A stretch of DNA of 64,000 nt from LMUY01 sp964235495 (GCA_964235495.1 CAXSAX010000015.1:1-64000), one strand, 5' to 3'; counted from the stretch's first letter, positions 1 to 10,518 are shown. Notes: generated from the sequence alone by a model not told the origin. Numbers and translations: made by a program.

Positions 1-483
1 GCGGAGCAGGCCGGCCGCGGCATAGCCGGCGCCCAGCGCGCGCCACGGCTCCGGGTCAGCGGCGCCCAGCAGCCGGGCGGCCGCGGCGGCCAGCGCGCCG
101 GGGCCGGCCAGCAGCCAGTCCCGCCACTCCGCCACCGTGGCCAGCTCCGTAACCTCCCGCGCGTCCAGCACGCCGAGCAGCTCCGCCGGGTCGAGCGCGC
201 CGGACTCCAGCAGGGCGCCGAGCGGGGTCGCCACCTCGTGGGTCCTGCGCGCGCCCTCGATCACCTCGCGCCACCATTGCAGGCGGATCAGCGCGATCAT
301 CGGCTGCTGGGTCGCCTCGTGGGCGCGGGCGGTCTCGTGGTTGAAGGCGTACAGGACGAACAGCGCCTCCCGCTTGTCCGGCGGGGCGAACAGGGCGGTG
401 AGGAAGCGGTCCGGGTCCGCGCGGCGGACGATGGCGCCCACCGGCGAGAGCTGGCCCGGCGAGTGAAGAGGGGGCTGGGTCAT
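1..483 (-). CDS. Squalene/phytoene synthase family protein (3' end outside window)
   Basis: Only the first 161 codons are inside the window; the ATG is the complement of 481-483 and the frame stays open to base 1. The N-terminal residues include DRFLTALFAPPDKREALF, then LYAFNHETARA and RLQWWREVIEG. These fit the squalene/phytoene synthase-like family (COG1562), including its NDUFAF6-like branch found in alphaproteobacteria. Members with catalytic activity join two prenyl diphosphates. The second Asp-rich motif would lie in the missing part, so activity cannot be judged. The gene is divergent from sodB, 78 bp apart. A true squalene or phytoene synthase would normally sit with hopanoid or carotenoid genes, which are not visible here. 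Confidence 0.75.
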   Translation of the reverse strand, partial: MTQPPLHSPGQLSPVGAIVRRADPDRFLTALFAPPDKREALFVLYAFNHETARAHEATQQPMIALIRLQWWREVIEGARRTHEVATPLGALLESGALDPAELLGVLDAREVTELATVAEWRDWLLAGPGALAAAAARLLGAADPEPWRALGAGYAAAGLLR

Positions 484-561
484 GCAACGAAGATGGGGCT
501 TGCGCGCTAGACAGGAAGGAACCCGGGCCCGATGGCCGGGCCGAGCTTCAAGGAGACTACC

Positions 562-1161
562 ATGGCGTTTGAACTTCCCGCCCTGCCGTACCCGCACTCG
601 GCGCTGGCCGCGCAGGGCATGTGCCAGGAGACGCTGGAGCTGCACCACGACAAGCACCATCAGGCGTACGTGACGGCGCTCAACGGCTTCGTCGAGAAGG
701 ACCCGGCGCTGCAAGGCAAGTCGCTGGAGGACATCGTCAAGCACACCGCCACCGAGGGCGGCCCGGTGTTCAACAACGCGGGCCAGCACTGGAACCACAT
801 CCTGTTCTGGCAGGCGATGAGCCCGACCGAGGGCGGCAAGGTGCCTGCCAAGCTCGCCCAGAAGATCACGGAGGATTTGGGCGGGATGGACAAGTTCAAG
901 GAGGCATTCAAGGCCGCCGCCACCACGCAGTTCGGCTCTGGCTGGGCGTGGCTAGTGCAGGGCGCGGACGGCAAGCTGAAGGTGACCAAGACGCCGAACG
1001 GCTCCAACCCCGTGGCCACCGGCGACGGCACGGCGCTGCTCGGCATCGACGTGTGGGAGCACAGCTACTACCTGGACTTCCGCAACCGCCGGCCGGACTA
1101 CGTGACCAACTGGCTGGACAAGCTGGCGAACTACGCGTTCGCGGAAAGCCTGATGGCCTGA
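562..1161 (+). CDS. sodB: Superoxide dismutase, Fe type
   Basis: 199 residues, the usual length for a Fe/Mn superoxide dismutase, which converts superoxide to oxygen and hydrogen peroxide in the cytoplasm. Metal ligands are visible as His28 (in ELHHDKHH), His79 (in GQHWNHILFW), Asp163 and His167 (in GIDVWEHSYY). Gln75 sits four residues before the second His, as in iron enzymes, so Fe is more likely than Mn. I chose the ATG at 562 because AAGGAG lies 7 bases upstream. An upstream in-frame start at 532 would add ten residues with no family similarity. The gene stands alone, divergent from the synthase-like gene. Confidence 0.95.
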   Translation: MAFELPALPYPHSALAAQGMCQETLELHHDKHHQAYVTALNGFVEKDPALQGKSLEDIVKHTATEGGPVFNNAGQHWNHILFWQAMSPTEGGKVPAKLAQKITEDLGGMDKFKEAFKAAATTQFGSGWAWLVQGADGKLKVTKTPNGSNPVATGDGTALLGIDVWEHSYYLDFRNRRPDYVTNWLDKLANYAFAESLMA

Positions 1162-1168
1162 GCCGGCC

Positions 1169-1387
1169 ATGCGGGCTGCCCTCGTTCTGTGCCTGGCGCT
1201 CGGCGGCTGCGGCGCCAGGCTGGGCGGGCCGCCGCTGCTGTCTGGCCAGTCGCCGGCCGCCGCGGAGGCGGCCGGCAGCGAGCCGCAGCCGGTGGGCAGC
1301 CTGCCGCGGGGGGCCGCGGGTATCGGGCGCGGCCCGAACGCTGCGGAGCCGAACCGGCTGAGCGCCATGATTCCGACGCCGTTCTAA
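1169..1387 (+). CDS. Small putative lipoprotein
   Basis: 72 codons beginning 7 bases after the sodB stop. The N-terminus is a short hydrophobic stretch ending in a lipobox-like LGGC at residues 11-14, so lipidation at Cys14 is plausible. The rest is low-complexity Ala/Gly/Pro-rich sequence ending in AMIPTPF. There is no clear ribosome binding site. I recognise no family. It may be a species-specific outer-membrane lipoprotein, or a spurious frame in GC-rich DNA; the lipobox and the clean fit between sodB and the repeat argue mildly for a real gene. Confidence 0.45.
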   Translation: MRAALVLCLALGGCGARLGGPPLLSGQSPAAAEAAGSEPQPVGSLPRGAAGIGRGPNAAEPNRLSAMIPTPF

Positions 1388-1390
1388 GGC

Positions 1391-1491
1391 AAGGCCAGGG
1401 CTCTGCCCTGGACCCGGAAGGGAACGAAGTCCCCTTCACCCCAAGAGTGCAGAGGGCGACCGCCCTTTGCCGGGGTTTGGGGCGGAGCCCC
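1391..1491 (+). repeat. Multi-hairpin intergenic repeat, copy A
   Basis: About 100 bp built of four consecutive hairpins: CCAGGGC/GCCCTGG, GAAGGG/CCCTTC around a GAA loop, GCAGAGGGC/GCCCTTTGC, and GGGGC/GCCCC. The same plan recurs at 10414, 28623 (opposite strand) and 42260. The third hairpin differs from the other copies in both arms but still pairs. It lies between the small lipoprotein gene and the ABC-F gene, all in the same direction. Confidence 0.85.
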
Positions 1492-1501
1492 ATGCTTCTA
1501 T

Positions 1502-3304
<1,803 letters not shown>

Positions 3305-3311
3305 CCGGCGC

Positions 3312-3333
3312 GCCCGCCGCCGCCACGGCGGGC
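3312..3333 (+). terminator. Possible hairpin terminator after the ABC-F gene
   Basis: An 8-bp perfect stem (GCCCGCCG with CGGCGGGC) and a 6-base loop begin 8 bases after the ABC-F stop. A pyrimidine-rich CTCCCCTTTCC follows instead of a pure T run, so termination strength is uncertain. Confidence 0.5.
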
Positions 3334-3375
3334 CTCCCCTTTCCGAACGCCTGCGCCGTCCCCTCTTAGGGTTGT

Positions 3376-4740
3376 ATGCTGGCACAACCCCGCCTCGCCC
3401 CGCCCATCCACGCCATCCGCTCCACCGACCCTGGCGCGCTGGGCATGATCCGCATCCTGCGCGGCAACGCGCTGGAGATGTGGGGCCGCCGCGCCTATGA
3501 GCGCGCGTCCATCGTCGGCAGCTTCATGGGCCGCATCCAGGTGCTGCTGAACGACCCGGACGCGATCGGCCACGTGCTGGTGCGCAACGCGGCCAACTAC
3601 CGCCGCCCCGGCATCTCGCGCCGGGTGCTGGCGCCACTGCTGGGCGACGGGCTGCTGCTCAGCGAGGGGGCCGCCTGGCGTCACCAGCGCCGCACCATCG
3701 CCCCCATCCTGGCGCCGCGCTCGATGCCGGTGCTGACCAGCCACGTCGCCACCGCCGCGGACGAGTGCCTGCACCGCCTGGCCGGCCGCGAGGGGGTGGA
3801 TCTGCTGCCCGAGATGCAGCGCACGGCGCTGGAGATTGCCGGGCGCTCGATGTTCTCGCTGGAGATGGCGCAGCACGGGGCGCCGATGCGCGCGCTGCTG
3901 ATGCGCTTCGCCATGCAGCTGGCGCGGCCGAACCCGATCGACCTGCTGATCCCCGCCGCCATGCCCAGCCCGCAGGACGGCGCGCGTCGCCGCTTCCGCA
4001 AGGAGTGGACGGCGCTGATCGGCGGCATCGTGGACGCCCGCGCCCGGCTGCCGGCGGCAGACGGCCCGCGCGACCTGTTCGACATGCTAAAGGACGCGCG
4101 CGACCCGGAGACCGGCGAGGGCTTCAGCCGCGAGCAGCTGTGCGACCAGGTGGCGACCATGATCCTGGCCGGCCACGAAACCACGGCGCTGACGCTGTTC
4201 TGGTCGCTGAGCCTGCTGGCGCAGTCGCAGCTGTGGCAGGAGCGGGTGGCCGAGGAGGCCGCCGCGCATCCGTTCGGCCCGGAGAACGCGGCGGAGGCGA
4301 TGGCGCACCTGCCGGTGGCCAAGGCGGTGGTCAGCGAGGCGCTGCGGCTGTACCCGCCGGCCTTTCTCATCACCCGCGAGGCGGTGACGCGCGACGTGGC
4401 TAACCGCACCATGGTGCCGCGCGGCGCCACCGTCGCTGTGTCGCCCTGGGTGCTGCACCGCCACGCGCTGCTGTGGAACGACCCGGCGGCGTTCGATCCC
4501 GGACGCTTCATGCCGGGCGCGCTGCCGCTGCCGCGCTTCGCCTACCTGCCGTTCGGCGCCGGGCCGCGCATCTGCGTCGCCGCCCAGTTCGCGCTGGCGG
4601 AGGCGGTGCTGGTGCTGGCCAAGCTGGTGGGGTCGCTGCGGGTGAGCTCGGCGGACGTGGCGCAGGTGCGGCCGGTGGGCCGGGTGACGACGCAGCCGGA
4701 CCGGCCGGCGCACTTCGCGCTGGCGCGGCGGGGGCTGTAA
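3376..4740 (+). CDS. Cytochrome P450
   Basis: 454 residues, a normal soluble bacterial P450 without a membrane anchor. Seen directly: the oxygen-binding I-helix GHETTALTLFWSL near residue 260, the ExxR pair in EALRLYPP, and the haem loop FGAGPRICVA near residue 395 with the thiolate Cys. It is a haem monooxygenase needing an external electron donor. No ferredoxin or reductase gene is nearby, so the partner and substrate cannot be inferred. The region 3368-3390 has a short inverted repeat (GGTTGT/ACAACC) across the start codon. A hydroxylase of fatty acids or terpenoids is possible but not shown. Confidence 0.92.
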   Translation: MLAQPRLAPPIHAIRSTDPGALGMIRILRGNALEMWGRRAYERASIVGSFMGRIQVLLNDPDAIGHVLVRNAANYRRPGISRRVLAPLLGDGLLLSEGAAWRHQRRTIAPILAPRSMPVLTSHVATAADECLHRLAGREGVDLLPEMQRTALEIAGRSMFSLEMAQHGAPMRALLMRFAMQLARPNPIDLLIPAAMPSPQDGARRRFRKEWTALIGGIVDARARLPAADGPRDLFDMLKDARDPETGEGFSREQLCDQVATMILAGHETTALTLFWSLSLLAQSQLWQERVAEEAAAHPFGPENAAEAMAHLPVAKAVVSEALRLYPPAFLITREAVTRDVANRTMVPRGATVAVSPWVLHRHALLWNDPAAFDPGRFMPGALPLPRFAYLPFGAGPRICVAAQFALAEAVLVLAKLVGSLRVSSADVAQVRPVGRVTTQPDRPAHFALARRGL

Positions 4741-4781
4741 CAGCGTAAATCTGTCAACGGGCTGACATGCAACGGCTGGTG

Positions 4782-6317
4782 TTAGACAAAGCGGAAATTT
4801 GCCGGCGTCAACGAGGTGGCTGATATACGGTACAAGGTGGTTACAAACTGCCCGTCTGGCAGGGTAATTTGTGTATACGAATTCTGAGACGACCCGTTTG
4901 GTTCTTCGGTAATAGTGAGAGATCCGAAATTTGGAGCCTGCCGGCTCTTGATCTGTAGAACATCGGTCTGAGGGTTAAAGCCAGATATTCCGCCGCTAAA
5001 GACAGTTTCCGGCTGTGAAGAGATCAAGGCGTCATTATTGTACAACCCATATATAATGCCGGGATTTCCAGCGATCGTCTGCGGCGTGATCCCCAGCATC
5101 ATTCCTCCAAGAAATGGGCTGACCCCGCCTGACAACTCAGCAATTTGCGCCCTCAAAGTATCGATGGTGATTGCTGGTGCACCCTCCTGGTCAACCGACG
5201 GTGCACCCAGGCCAAGTTCCGTTCGGTCTGCTGCTGTTTCAATCGCGTTGGCCGGCCGTCCAAGGGCGGCATAGATCGCGGCATTGACGTCAGTGGAGAA
5301 CTCCGGACTGGCAGCGACAACCGCCGTCACTACGGCAACCGGGTTTGGCATGTGCTGGCCCGGCATCGTCACCGAGGCAGTCACGTCATCTGCAATGGCC
5401 TGGATCGCAGCACCCAGGTCGGGCCTGAGGCTCGGTCGCACGTCCAGCAACGTTGAGAACGTGTTGTAGATGAGATTATCGGAGGTGGGCGTGTTCGCGA
5501 CTGCCTGCGCCTGGCTTACGCCAGATGCCGCATTCTCTGCGCCCGCCAGGAGGTCCGGCAAAGCCGGCAGGAACCCATACTCGAGTTGGAAATACCCCTT
5601 GAACGCGGTCGTGTAGGTCGCTTCGGCTGCTGCGAATTGCAGGTTGTCGCCGCCTGCCAGCAACTGCTTGCCTGTCGTGAGATCCGCAGCGTCTGGCGGG
5701 CCGCCGAACATGGCTTGATACTGCCGATCAAATGCGTTGGCTGCCTCGACAGAAGTGGAAAGGTAGCCGCGGATGGCTGCAAGGCTGGCGCCGTTGGCGA
5801 TCAACTGCTCGTCGCCAGTCAGCTCGCCAAGGGTAACGGTGCGGCCCAACTCGGTTTGGTAAAGGGTTTGCAGCTTGCTCGCGGCCTCGGTGGTCGTGGC
5901 GAAATAGCTGCGCAGGCCGTCAAAGGTGATGGTGCCCGTGTTGATGGCAGCCACTTCGCTGCTTAATTCGCCGGTCGTAGGATCACGCTCGACCACGTCT
6001 GTATAAAGTTTGTCCAAGGCTTCGTTGCTGGTGGAGAGGTAGGTGCGCAAGTTGGCCAAGTTGCCGCCTCCGGCCAGGTAGGCTTCGTCGGCGACGGCTT
6101 CGGGATATGTCAAGCTGCGGCCAACCACGTCGTCGTATATTGCGCTGATCGAGACGTATGCGTCACCCGTCGTTGCGAGATAGGCGCGGATGGTGGAAAT
6201 TGCCGTCCCGGCCTGCAACTGCTGCTGGCCCAGTGCCAGTTCGGCCGCTGTCGGATCACGCCCGATAGTTTGGTTGTAGGCCAGGATCAGCGCCTGGTCG
6301 GAGGTGTTGCCTGCCAT
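4782..6317 (-). CDS. DUF4214-like repeat protein, paralogue 1
   Basis: 511 residues with ATG start (complement of 6315-6317). The first half is about five imperfect repeats of roughly 45 residues with pattern LY...GR..T.GEL..D...I..G..LA.LR.Y..TS.EA, resembling tandem DUF4214 helical repeats. The C-terminus has GFNPQTDVLQI and ends in ANFRFV*, like C-terminal regions of type I-secreted calcium-binding proteins; export by that route is inference. No cleavable signal peptide is seen. It is clearly paralogous to the next gene; both start with AGNTSDQALILAYNQ. Base composition is lower in GC than the neighbours, suggesting transfer. Function unknown; a surface or secreted protein is the best guess. 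Confidence 0.8.
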   Translation of the reverse strand: MAGNTSDQALILAYNQTIGRDPTAAELALGQQQLQAGTAISTIRAYLATTGDAYVSISAIYDDVVGRSLTYPEAVADEAYLAGGGNLANLRTYLSTSNEALDKLYTDVVERDPTTGELSSEVAAINTGTITFDGLRSYFATTTEAASKLQTLYQTELGRTVTLGELTGDEQLIANGASLAAIRGYLSTSVEAANAFDRQYQAMFGGPPDAADLTTGKQLLAGGDNLQFAAAEATYTTAFKGYFQLEYGFLPALPDLLAGAENAASGVSQAQAVANTPTSDNLIYNTFSTLLDVRPSLRPDLGAAIQAIADDVTASVTMPGQHMPNPVAVVTAVVAASPEFSTDVNAAIYAALGRPANAIETAADRTELGLGAPSVDQEGAPAITIDTLRAQIAELSGGVSPFLGGMMLGITPQTIAGNPGIIYGLYNNDALISSQPETVFSGGISGFNPQTDVLQIKSRQAPNFGSLTITEEPNGSSQNSYTQITLPDGQFVTTLYRISATSLTPANFRFV

Positions 6318-6328
6318 CGGATCAGCCC

Positions 6329-6342
6329 CTGAAAATTTTCAG
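6329..6342. promoter_or_regulatory. Perfect palindrome upstream of DUF4214-like paralogue 1
   Basis: CTGAAAATTTTCAG is a perfect 14-bp palindrome 12 bases upstream of the start codon. The matching position before paralogue 2 is degenerate (CTGAAAGTTGTCCG). It could be an operator or chance in an AT-richer patch. Confidence 0.35.
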
Positions 6343-6360
6343 TGCGATACCTTAAGTAGT

Positions 6361-6437
6361 TTCGGATTGGGGCCGGACTATTACGGTTCCGGCGAGATGC
6401 CCACTTTGCTGCCTTGCGCGAAAGCCACTCGACAACG
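6361..6437 (-). repeat. Conserved 77-bp upstream block, copy 1
   Basis: This block starts 44 bp upstream of paralogue 1. It is identical in length to 8136-8212 and differs at only 4 of 77 positions. It contains GCCGGA/TCCGGC arms and ends in CTCGACAACG. It is part of the tandem duplication; copy 2 lies between paralogue 2 and glcB. It probably carries promoter or regulatory sequence for the leftward genes. Confidence 0.8.
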
Positions 6438-6444
6438 ACGCCTG

Positions 6445-8091
6445 CTAGACAAAGCGGAAGTTTGCCGCGGTCGGCACAGCATTTGACACGCTTTCCACGA
6501 TGATGGTCGCCCCTCGGCCAACATCGACCTCGGTGAAGGCGTTGCTGGCGGGATTGAAGCCGGCGCTGCCGACGCCCAGCTCATGCACGTTCAGCGCCGC
6601 ATAGCCCGCAGCTTGCCGGCTCTCGATTTGCAGGATGTCCGTTGCGGGATTGAATCCCTGGATGTAGGTCGCTTGAGTGCCTGACAGGCTTGCCGTGATG
6701 ATGGCAGGCTGTAGAGCGATTAAGGCATCGTTGTGGAGCAGCCCGTAAACCTGCCCTGGAACTCCCGCGATGGTTTGAGGCGTGATGGATACATTGTCGT
6801 ATTGTCCGGCTTCACGCGGCGGCGCTCCTCCTGACAGCTCAGCAATTTGCGTCTGCAACGTCGCGATCGTTACCGTCCCTTGCTGGCCAGAAGCATCGTG
6901 TCCGAGCTGGAGCTCTGATCGGTCTGCGGCCAGTTCCACCGCGTTGGCTGGGCGGCCGATGGCCGCCTGAAAAGCGGTATTGATGTCGTTGGCGAACGCT
7001 GAACTAGCGGCCGCTGTTGCTGTCACGAGATTTCCTGGAAGACCGGGGTAGGCATAGCTTTGATTATCGACATCAGGATTGGTGAAGTCGCTGTACACGA
7101 GACCGGAATCATCAGGGCTGCGGCTAACAGGGATGTATGGCGGCTGGCTGCCGAACTGGCTCGCAATCTGTTGCTCGACCGCGTTGAAGTCGCCTGAGCT
7201 AGGCGCGATGCCCAACAGTGATGAGTATGTGTTGTTGATGAATGCCACGACAGTGGGGGAACTCGCCACGGCCACTGGCAGGCTTGCGCCGTCAGCCAGT
7301 GCTCGCGTTCCCGCCAAGATATCCGCCAAGGAAGCCGGGTTTCCAAAGGCGGACTGGAACTCCTCCCTGAACGCAGTGGAAGAGACCGCATCGGCCGCGG
7401 CGAATGGCAGGCTGGCTCCGCTGGCCAGCAGCAACTGGCCAGAAACCAGATCGGCCGCTGCCGGCGCGCTTGCGAAGTCGGCGTGGTATTGCCGCTCGAT
7501 CGCGTTCACGGCCTCGCCCGAAACGGACAGGTAGCCACGGATGGCCGCCAGGCTGGAGCCGTTGGCAATCAGCTGCTCATCGCTGGCCAACTCGCCCGGG
7601 GTGACCGCCCGGCCCAGCTCGGTTTCGTAAAGCGATTGCAGCTTGCCCGTGGCCTCGCTGGTGGTGGCGAAATAGGTGCGCAGGCCGGCAAGGGTGGCGC
7701 CCGCGCTGATCTGGGCCACGTCGCTACCCAATTCGCCAGGCGTGATGGCGCGGCCAACCACGTCCGTATAAAGCCATTGCAGCTTGCCCGCGGCCTCGTT
7801 GCTGGCGGCAAGGTAGCCGCGCAGGCTGGCCAGGTCGCCGCCTCCGGCCAGGTAAGCTTGGTCGGACGCCAGTTCGGGCGCGCTCACGGCACGGGCGACC
7901 ACGCCGTCGTAGATCGCGCCGATCAAGTTGGTGGCATATCCCGTGGTGGCCAGGTAGGCGCGAATGGCGGAGATCGGCGTGCCGCCTTGTAACTGCTGCT
8001 CCCCCAGCGCCAGCTCGGCCGCCGCCGGATCACGGCCGAGCACCTGGTTGTAGGCCAGGATCAGCGCCTGGTCGGAGGTGTTGCCTGCCAC
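6445..8091 (-). CDS. DUF4214-like repeat protein, paralogue 2
   Basis: 548 residues with a GTG start (complement of 8089-8091). It is the tandem paralogue of the gene at 4782-6317: same N-terminus, same array of about five 45-residue repeats (for example LYTDVVGRAITPGELGSD and LYETELGRAVTPGELASD), a longer middle part, and a C-terminus with GFNPATDILQIESRQA ending ANFRFV*. The FNPxTDxLQI pattern recalls C-terminal regions of type I-secreted proteins, which is inference. No signal peptide is visible. The stop codon lies 7 bases from the duplicated upstream block of paralogue 1, marking the duplication junction near 6440. GC is closer to the genome norm than in paralogue 1. Function unknown. 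Confidence 0.8.
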   Translation of the reverse strand: MAGNTSDQALILAYNQVLGRDPAAAELALGEQQLQGGTPISAIRAYLATTGYATNLIGAIYDGVVARAVSAPELASDQAYLAGGGDLASLRGYLAASNEAAGKLQWLYTDVVGRAITPGELGSDVAQISAGATLAGLRTYFATTSEATGKLQSLYETELGRAVTPGELASDEQLIANGSSLAAIRGYLSVSGEAVNAIERQYHADFASAPAAADLVSGQLLLASGASLPFAAADAVSSTAFREEFQSAFGNPASLADILAGTRALADGASLPVAVASSPTVVAFINNTYSSLLGIAPSSGDFNAVEQQIASQFGSQPPYIPVSRSPDDSGLVYSDFTNPDVDNQSYAYPGLPGNLVTATAAASSAFANDINTAFQAAIGRPANAVELAADRSELQLGHDASGQQGTVTIATLQTQIAELSGGAPPREAGQYDNVSITPQTIAGVPGQVYGLLHNDALIALQPAIITASLSGTQATYIQGFNPATDILQIESRQAAGYAALNVHELGVGSAGFNPASNAFTEVDVGRGATIIVESVSNAVPTAANFRFV

Positions 8092-8135
8092 TTGATCCGC
8101 TTTCTGAAAGTTGTCCGTGCAGTATCGTAATTAAT

Positions 8136-8212
8136 TTCGGATTGGGGCCGGACTATGACGGTTCCGGCGAGGCGCCCACTATGCTGCCTTGCGCGAAAGC
8201 CACTCGACAACG
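8136..8212 (-). repeat. Conserved 77-bp upstream block, copy 2
   Basis: 95 percent identical to 6361-6437 and at the same distance (44 bp) from its gene's start. It sits between paralogue 2 and divergent glcB, 43 bp from the glcB start, so it may carry sites serving both. All four differences would change the amino acid if the block were read in the open rightward frame, so it does not look conserved as protein. Confidence 0.8.
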
Positions 8213-8255
8213 CCCCGGCCCGGGGAAACAACGCACCCAACCGACGGAGACCACG

Positions 8256-10412
8256 ATGAACCGGACCCAGACGCACGGCCTGCAGGTCGCCACCCCGCTC
8301 CATGACTTCATCGCGGACGAGGCGTTGCCGGGCACCGGCGTCACCGCGGACGGGTTCTGGGCCGGCTTCGCCGCCATCGTGCACGACCTCGCGCCGCGCA
8401 ACCGCGCCCTGCTCGCCCGACGCGACGAGCTGCAAGGCCAGATCGACGCCTGGCACGCCGAGCACCGGGGCGCCGAGATCGACTCGGCGGCCTATGAGGC
8501 GTTCCTGCGCGGCATCGGCTACCTGCTGCCGGAGCCGGAGCCGTTCAGCGTGCAGACCGGCGGGGTGGACGCGGAGATCGCCAGCATCGCCGGGCCGCAG
8601 CTGGTGGTGCCGGTCAGCAACGCGCGCTATGCGCTGAACGCCGCCAACGCGCGCTGGGGCAGCCTGTACGACGCGCTGTACGGCACGGACGCGATCGACG
8701 ACGCGGACGGCGCGGCGCGGGGGCGCGGCTTCAACAAGCTGCGCGGCGACAAGGTGGTGGCCCGCGCCAAGGCGTTCCTGGACGAGGCCGTGCCGCTCGC
8801 CCACGGCTCCCACGCGCCCGTCACCGGCTACGCCGTGGAGCATGGCGCGTTGCTGGCGCAGCACCGCGGCGGGCAGACCGGGCTGGCCGACCCGGCGCAG
8901 TTCGCCGGCTATGTCGGCCCGGCCTCGGCGCCCACCGCCATCCTGCTCCGCCGCCACGGCCTGCACATCGAGCTGCTGATCGACCGCGGCCACCCGATCG
9001 GCGGCACCGACCCGGCGGGGGTCGCGGACATCGTGCTGGAATCCGCCGTCACCACCATCATGGACTGCGAGGACAGCGTCGCCGCGGTGGATGCCGAGGA
9101 CAAGGTGGGGGTGTACCGCAACTGGCTCGGGCTGATGGACGGCAGCTTGTCCGCCACGCTGGAAAAGGGCGGCAAGACGCTGGAGCGCAAGCTTTCCCCC
9201 AACCGCCGATTCACCGCGTCGGACGGCAGCGACATCACCCTGCCGGGCCGCAGCCTGATGCTGATCCGCAACGTCGGCCACCACATGTTCACCGATGCTG
9301 TGCTGGACGCGGACGGCGCCGAGGTGCCGGAGGGGATGCTGGACGCGGCGGTGACCGCGCTGATCGCGATGCACGACCTCAAGCCCAGCGCGCGGCGCAA
9401 CAGCCGCGAGGGCTCGGTGTATATCGTGAAGCCGAAGATGCACGGGCCGGAGGAGGTGGCGTTCGCCGTGGAGCTGTTCGCCCGGGTGGAGCGGATGCTG
9501 GGTGTTGCGCCCACCTCGCTCAAGATGGGCATCATGGACGAGGAGCGGCGCACCAGCGCCAACCTGGGCGCCTGCATCGCCGCGGCGAAGGACCGGGTGG
9601 TGTTCATCAACACCGGGTTCCTGGACCGCACCGGCGACGAGATCCACACCTCGATGGAGGCGGGCGCGTTCATCCGCAAGAACGAGATCAAGAACACGCC
9701 CTGGATTCGCGCCTACGAGGACCGCAACGTGGATTACGGGCTGGCCGCGGGGATGCGCGGGCGGGCGCAGATCGGCAAGGGCATGTGGGCCGCGCCGGAC
9801 CGGATGGCGGACATGCTGGCGCAGAAGGTCGGCCACCCGCAGGCCGGCGCCAACACCGCCTGGGTGCCCTCCCCCACCGCCGCCACGCTGCACGCGCTGC
9901 ACTACCACCAGGTGGACGTGGGCGCGCGGCAGCAGGCGCTGGCCCGGCGCCCCAAGGCGGCGCTGTCGGACCTGCTCACCATCCCGCTGGCGGACCGGCC
10001 GAACTGGGCGCCGGACGACGTGCAGGCAGAGCTGGACAACAACGTGCAGGGCATCCTGGGTTACGTGGTGCGCTGGGTGGACCAGGGCGTCGGCTGCTCC
10101 AAGGTGCCGGACATCCATGACGTGGGCCTGATGGAGGACCGCGCCACGCTGCGGATCAGCAGCCAGCACATCGCCAACTGGCTGCGCCACGGCGTGGCCA
10201 CGGAAGCGCAGGTGCACGAGACGCTGCGCCGCATGGCGGGCGTGGTGGACGCGCAGAACGCGGGCGATGCGGCCTACACGCCGATGGCGCCGGGCTTCGA
10301 CGGCCCCGCGTTCAAGGCGGCCTGCGACCTGGTGTTCCAGGGGCGGACGCAGCCGAACGGCTACACCGAGTTCATCCTGCATGCGCGCCGGCGGGAGGCG
10401 AAGGCGGCCTAG
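8256..10412 (+). CDS. glcB: Malate synthase G
   Basis: 718 residues, close to the usual 720 for the monomeric G isoform. It condenses glyoxylate with acetyl-CoA to malate in the glyoxylate shunt or during glycolate use. Recognisable segments include TIMDCEDSVAAVD, IVKPKMHGPEEV, LKMGIMDEERRTS and EAGAFIRKNEIKNTPWI, which carry the Mg- and glyoxylate-binding residues of the family. I chose ATG 8256 (CGGAGA upstream, protein MNRTQTHG). The longer open frame from 8142 would translate the regulatory block 8136-8212. No isocitrate lyase or glycolate oxidase gene is in the window. Confidence 0.95.
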   Translation: MNRTQTHGLQVATPLHDFIADEALPGTGVTADGFWAGFAAIVHDLAPRNRALLARRDELQGQIDAWHAEHRGAEIDSAAYEAFLRGIGYLLPEPEPFSVQTGGVDAEIASIAGPQLVVPVSNARYALNAANARWGSLYDALYGTDAIDDADGAARGRGFNKLRGDKVVARAKAFLDEAVPLAHGSHAPVTGYAVEHGALLAQHRGGQTGLADPAQFAGYVGPASAPTAILLRRHGLHIELLIDRGHPIGGTDPAGVADIVLESAVTTIMDCEDSVAAVDAEDKVGVYRNWLGLMDGSLSATLEKGGKTLERKLSPNRRFTASDGSDITLPGRSLMLIRNVGHHMFTDAVLDADGAEVPEGMLDAAVTALIAMHDLKPSARRNSREGSVYIVKPKMHGPEEVAFAVELFARVERMLGVAPTSLKMGIMDEERRTSANLGACIAAAKDRVVFINTGFLDRTGDEIHTSMEAGAFIRKNEIKNTPWIRAYEDRNVDYGLAAGMRGRAQIGKGMWAAPDRMADMLAQKVGHPQAGANTAWVPSPTAATLHALHYHQVDVGARQQALARRPKAALSDLLTIPLADRPNWAPDDVQAELDNNVQGILGYVVRWVDQGVGCSKVPDIHDVGLMEDRATLRISSQHIANWLRHGVATEAQVHETLRRMAGVVDAQNAGDAAYTPMAPGFDGPAFKAACDLVFQGRTQPNGYTEFILHARRREAKAA

Positions 10413-10413
10413 T

Positions 10414-10518
10414 AGGGCTCTGCCCTGCACCCGAAAGGGGATAGTCATCCCCTTTACCCCTCATACCAGGTGTCCAGAGGACCACTGTCCTCTGGTGGGG
10501 TTCGGGGCGAAGCCCTGA
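10414..10518 (+). repeat. Multi-hairpin intergenic repeat, copy B
   Basis: Four hairpins as in the other copies: AGGGC/GCCCT, AAAGGGGAT/ATCCCCTTT with an AGTC loop, CCAGAGGAC/GTCCTCTGG, and GGGGC/GCCCT. The second stem begins AAA and ends TTT where copy D has GAA and TTC, a compensating pair change. It lies between convergent glcB and fdhD, where it could also end transcription from both sides. Confidence 0.88.

Noticed and set aside
3368..3390. Inverted repeat at the P450 start as an operator
   Set aside because: Only 6-bp arms and overlaps the start codon; too weak to support.
8142..8255. N-terminal extension of malate synthase
   Set aside because: It would translate the duplicated upstream block; the family begins at the ATG at 8256 with a good ribosome site.
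8061..10448. 795-codon open frame antisense to malate synthase
   Set aside because: Arg/Ala/His-rich with no domain; an artefact of GC-rich codon bias opposite a certain gene.
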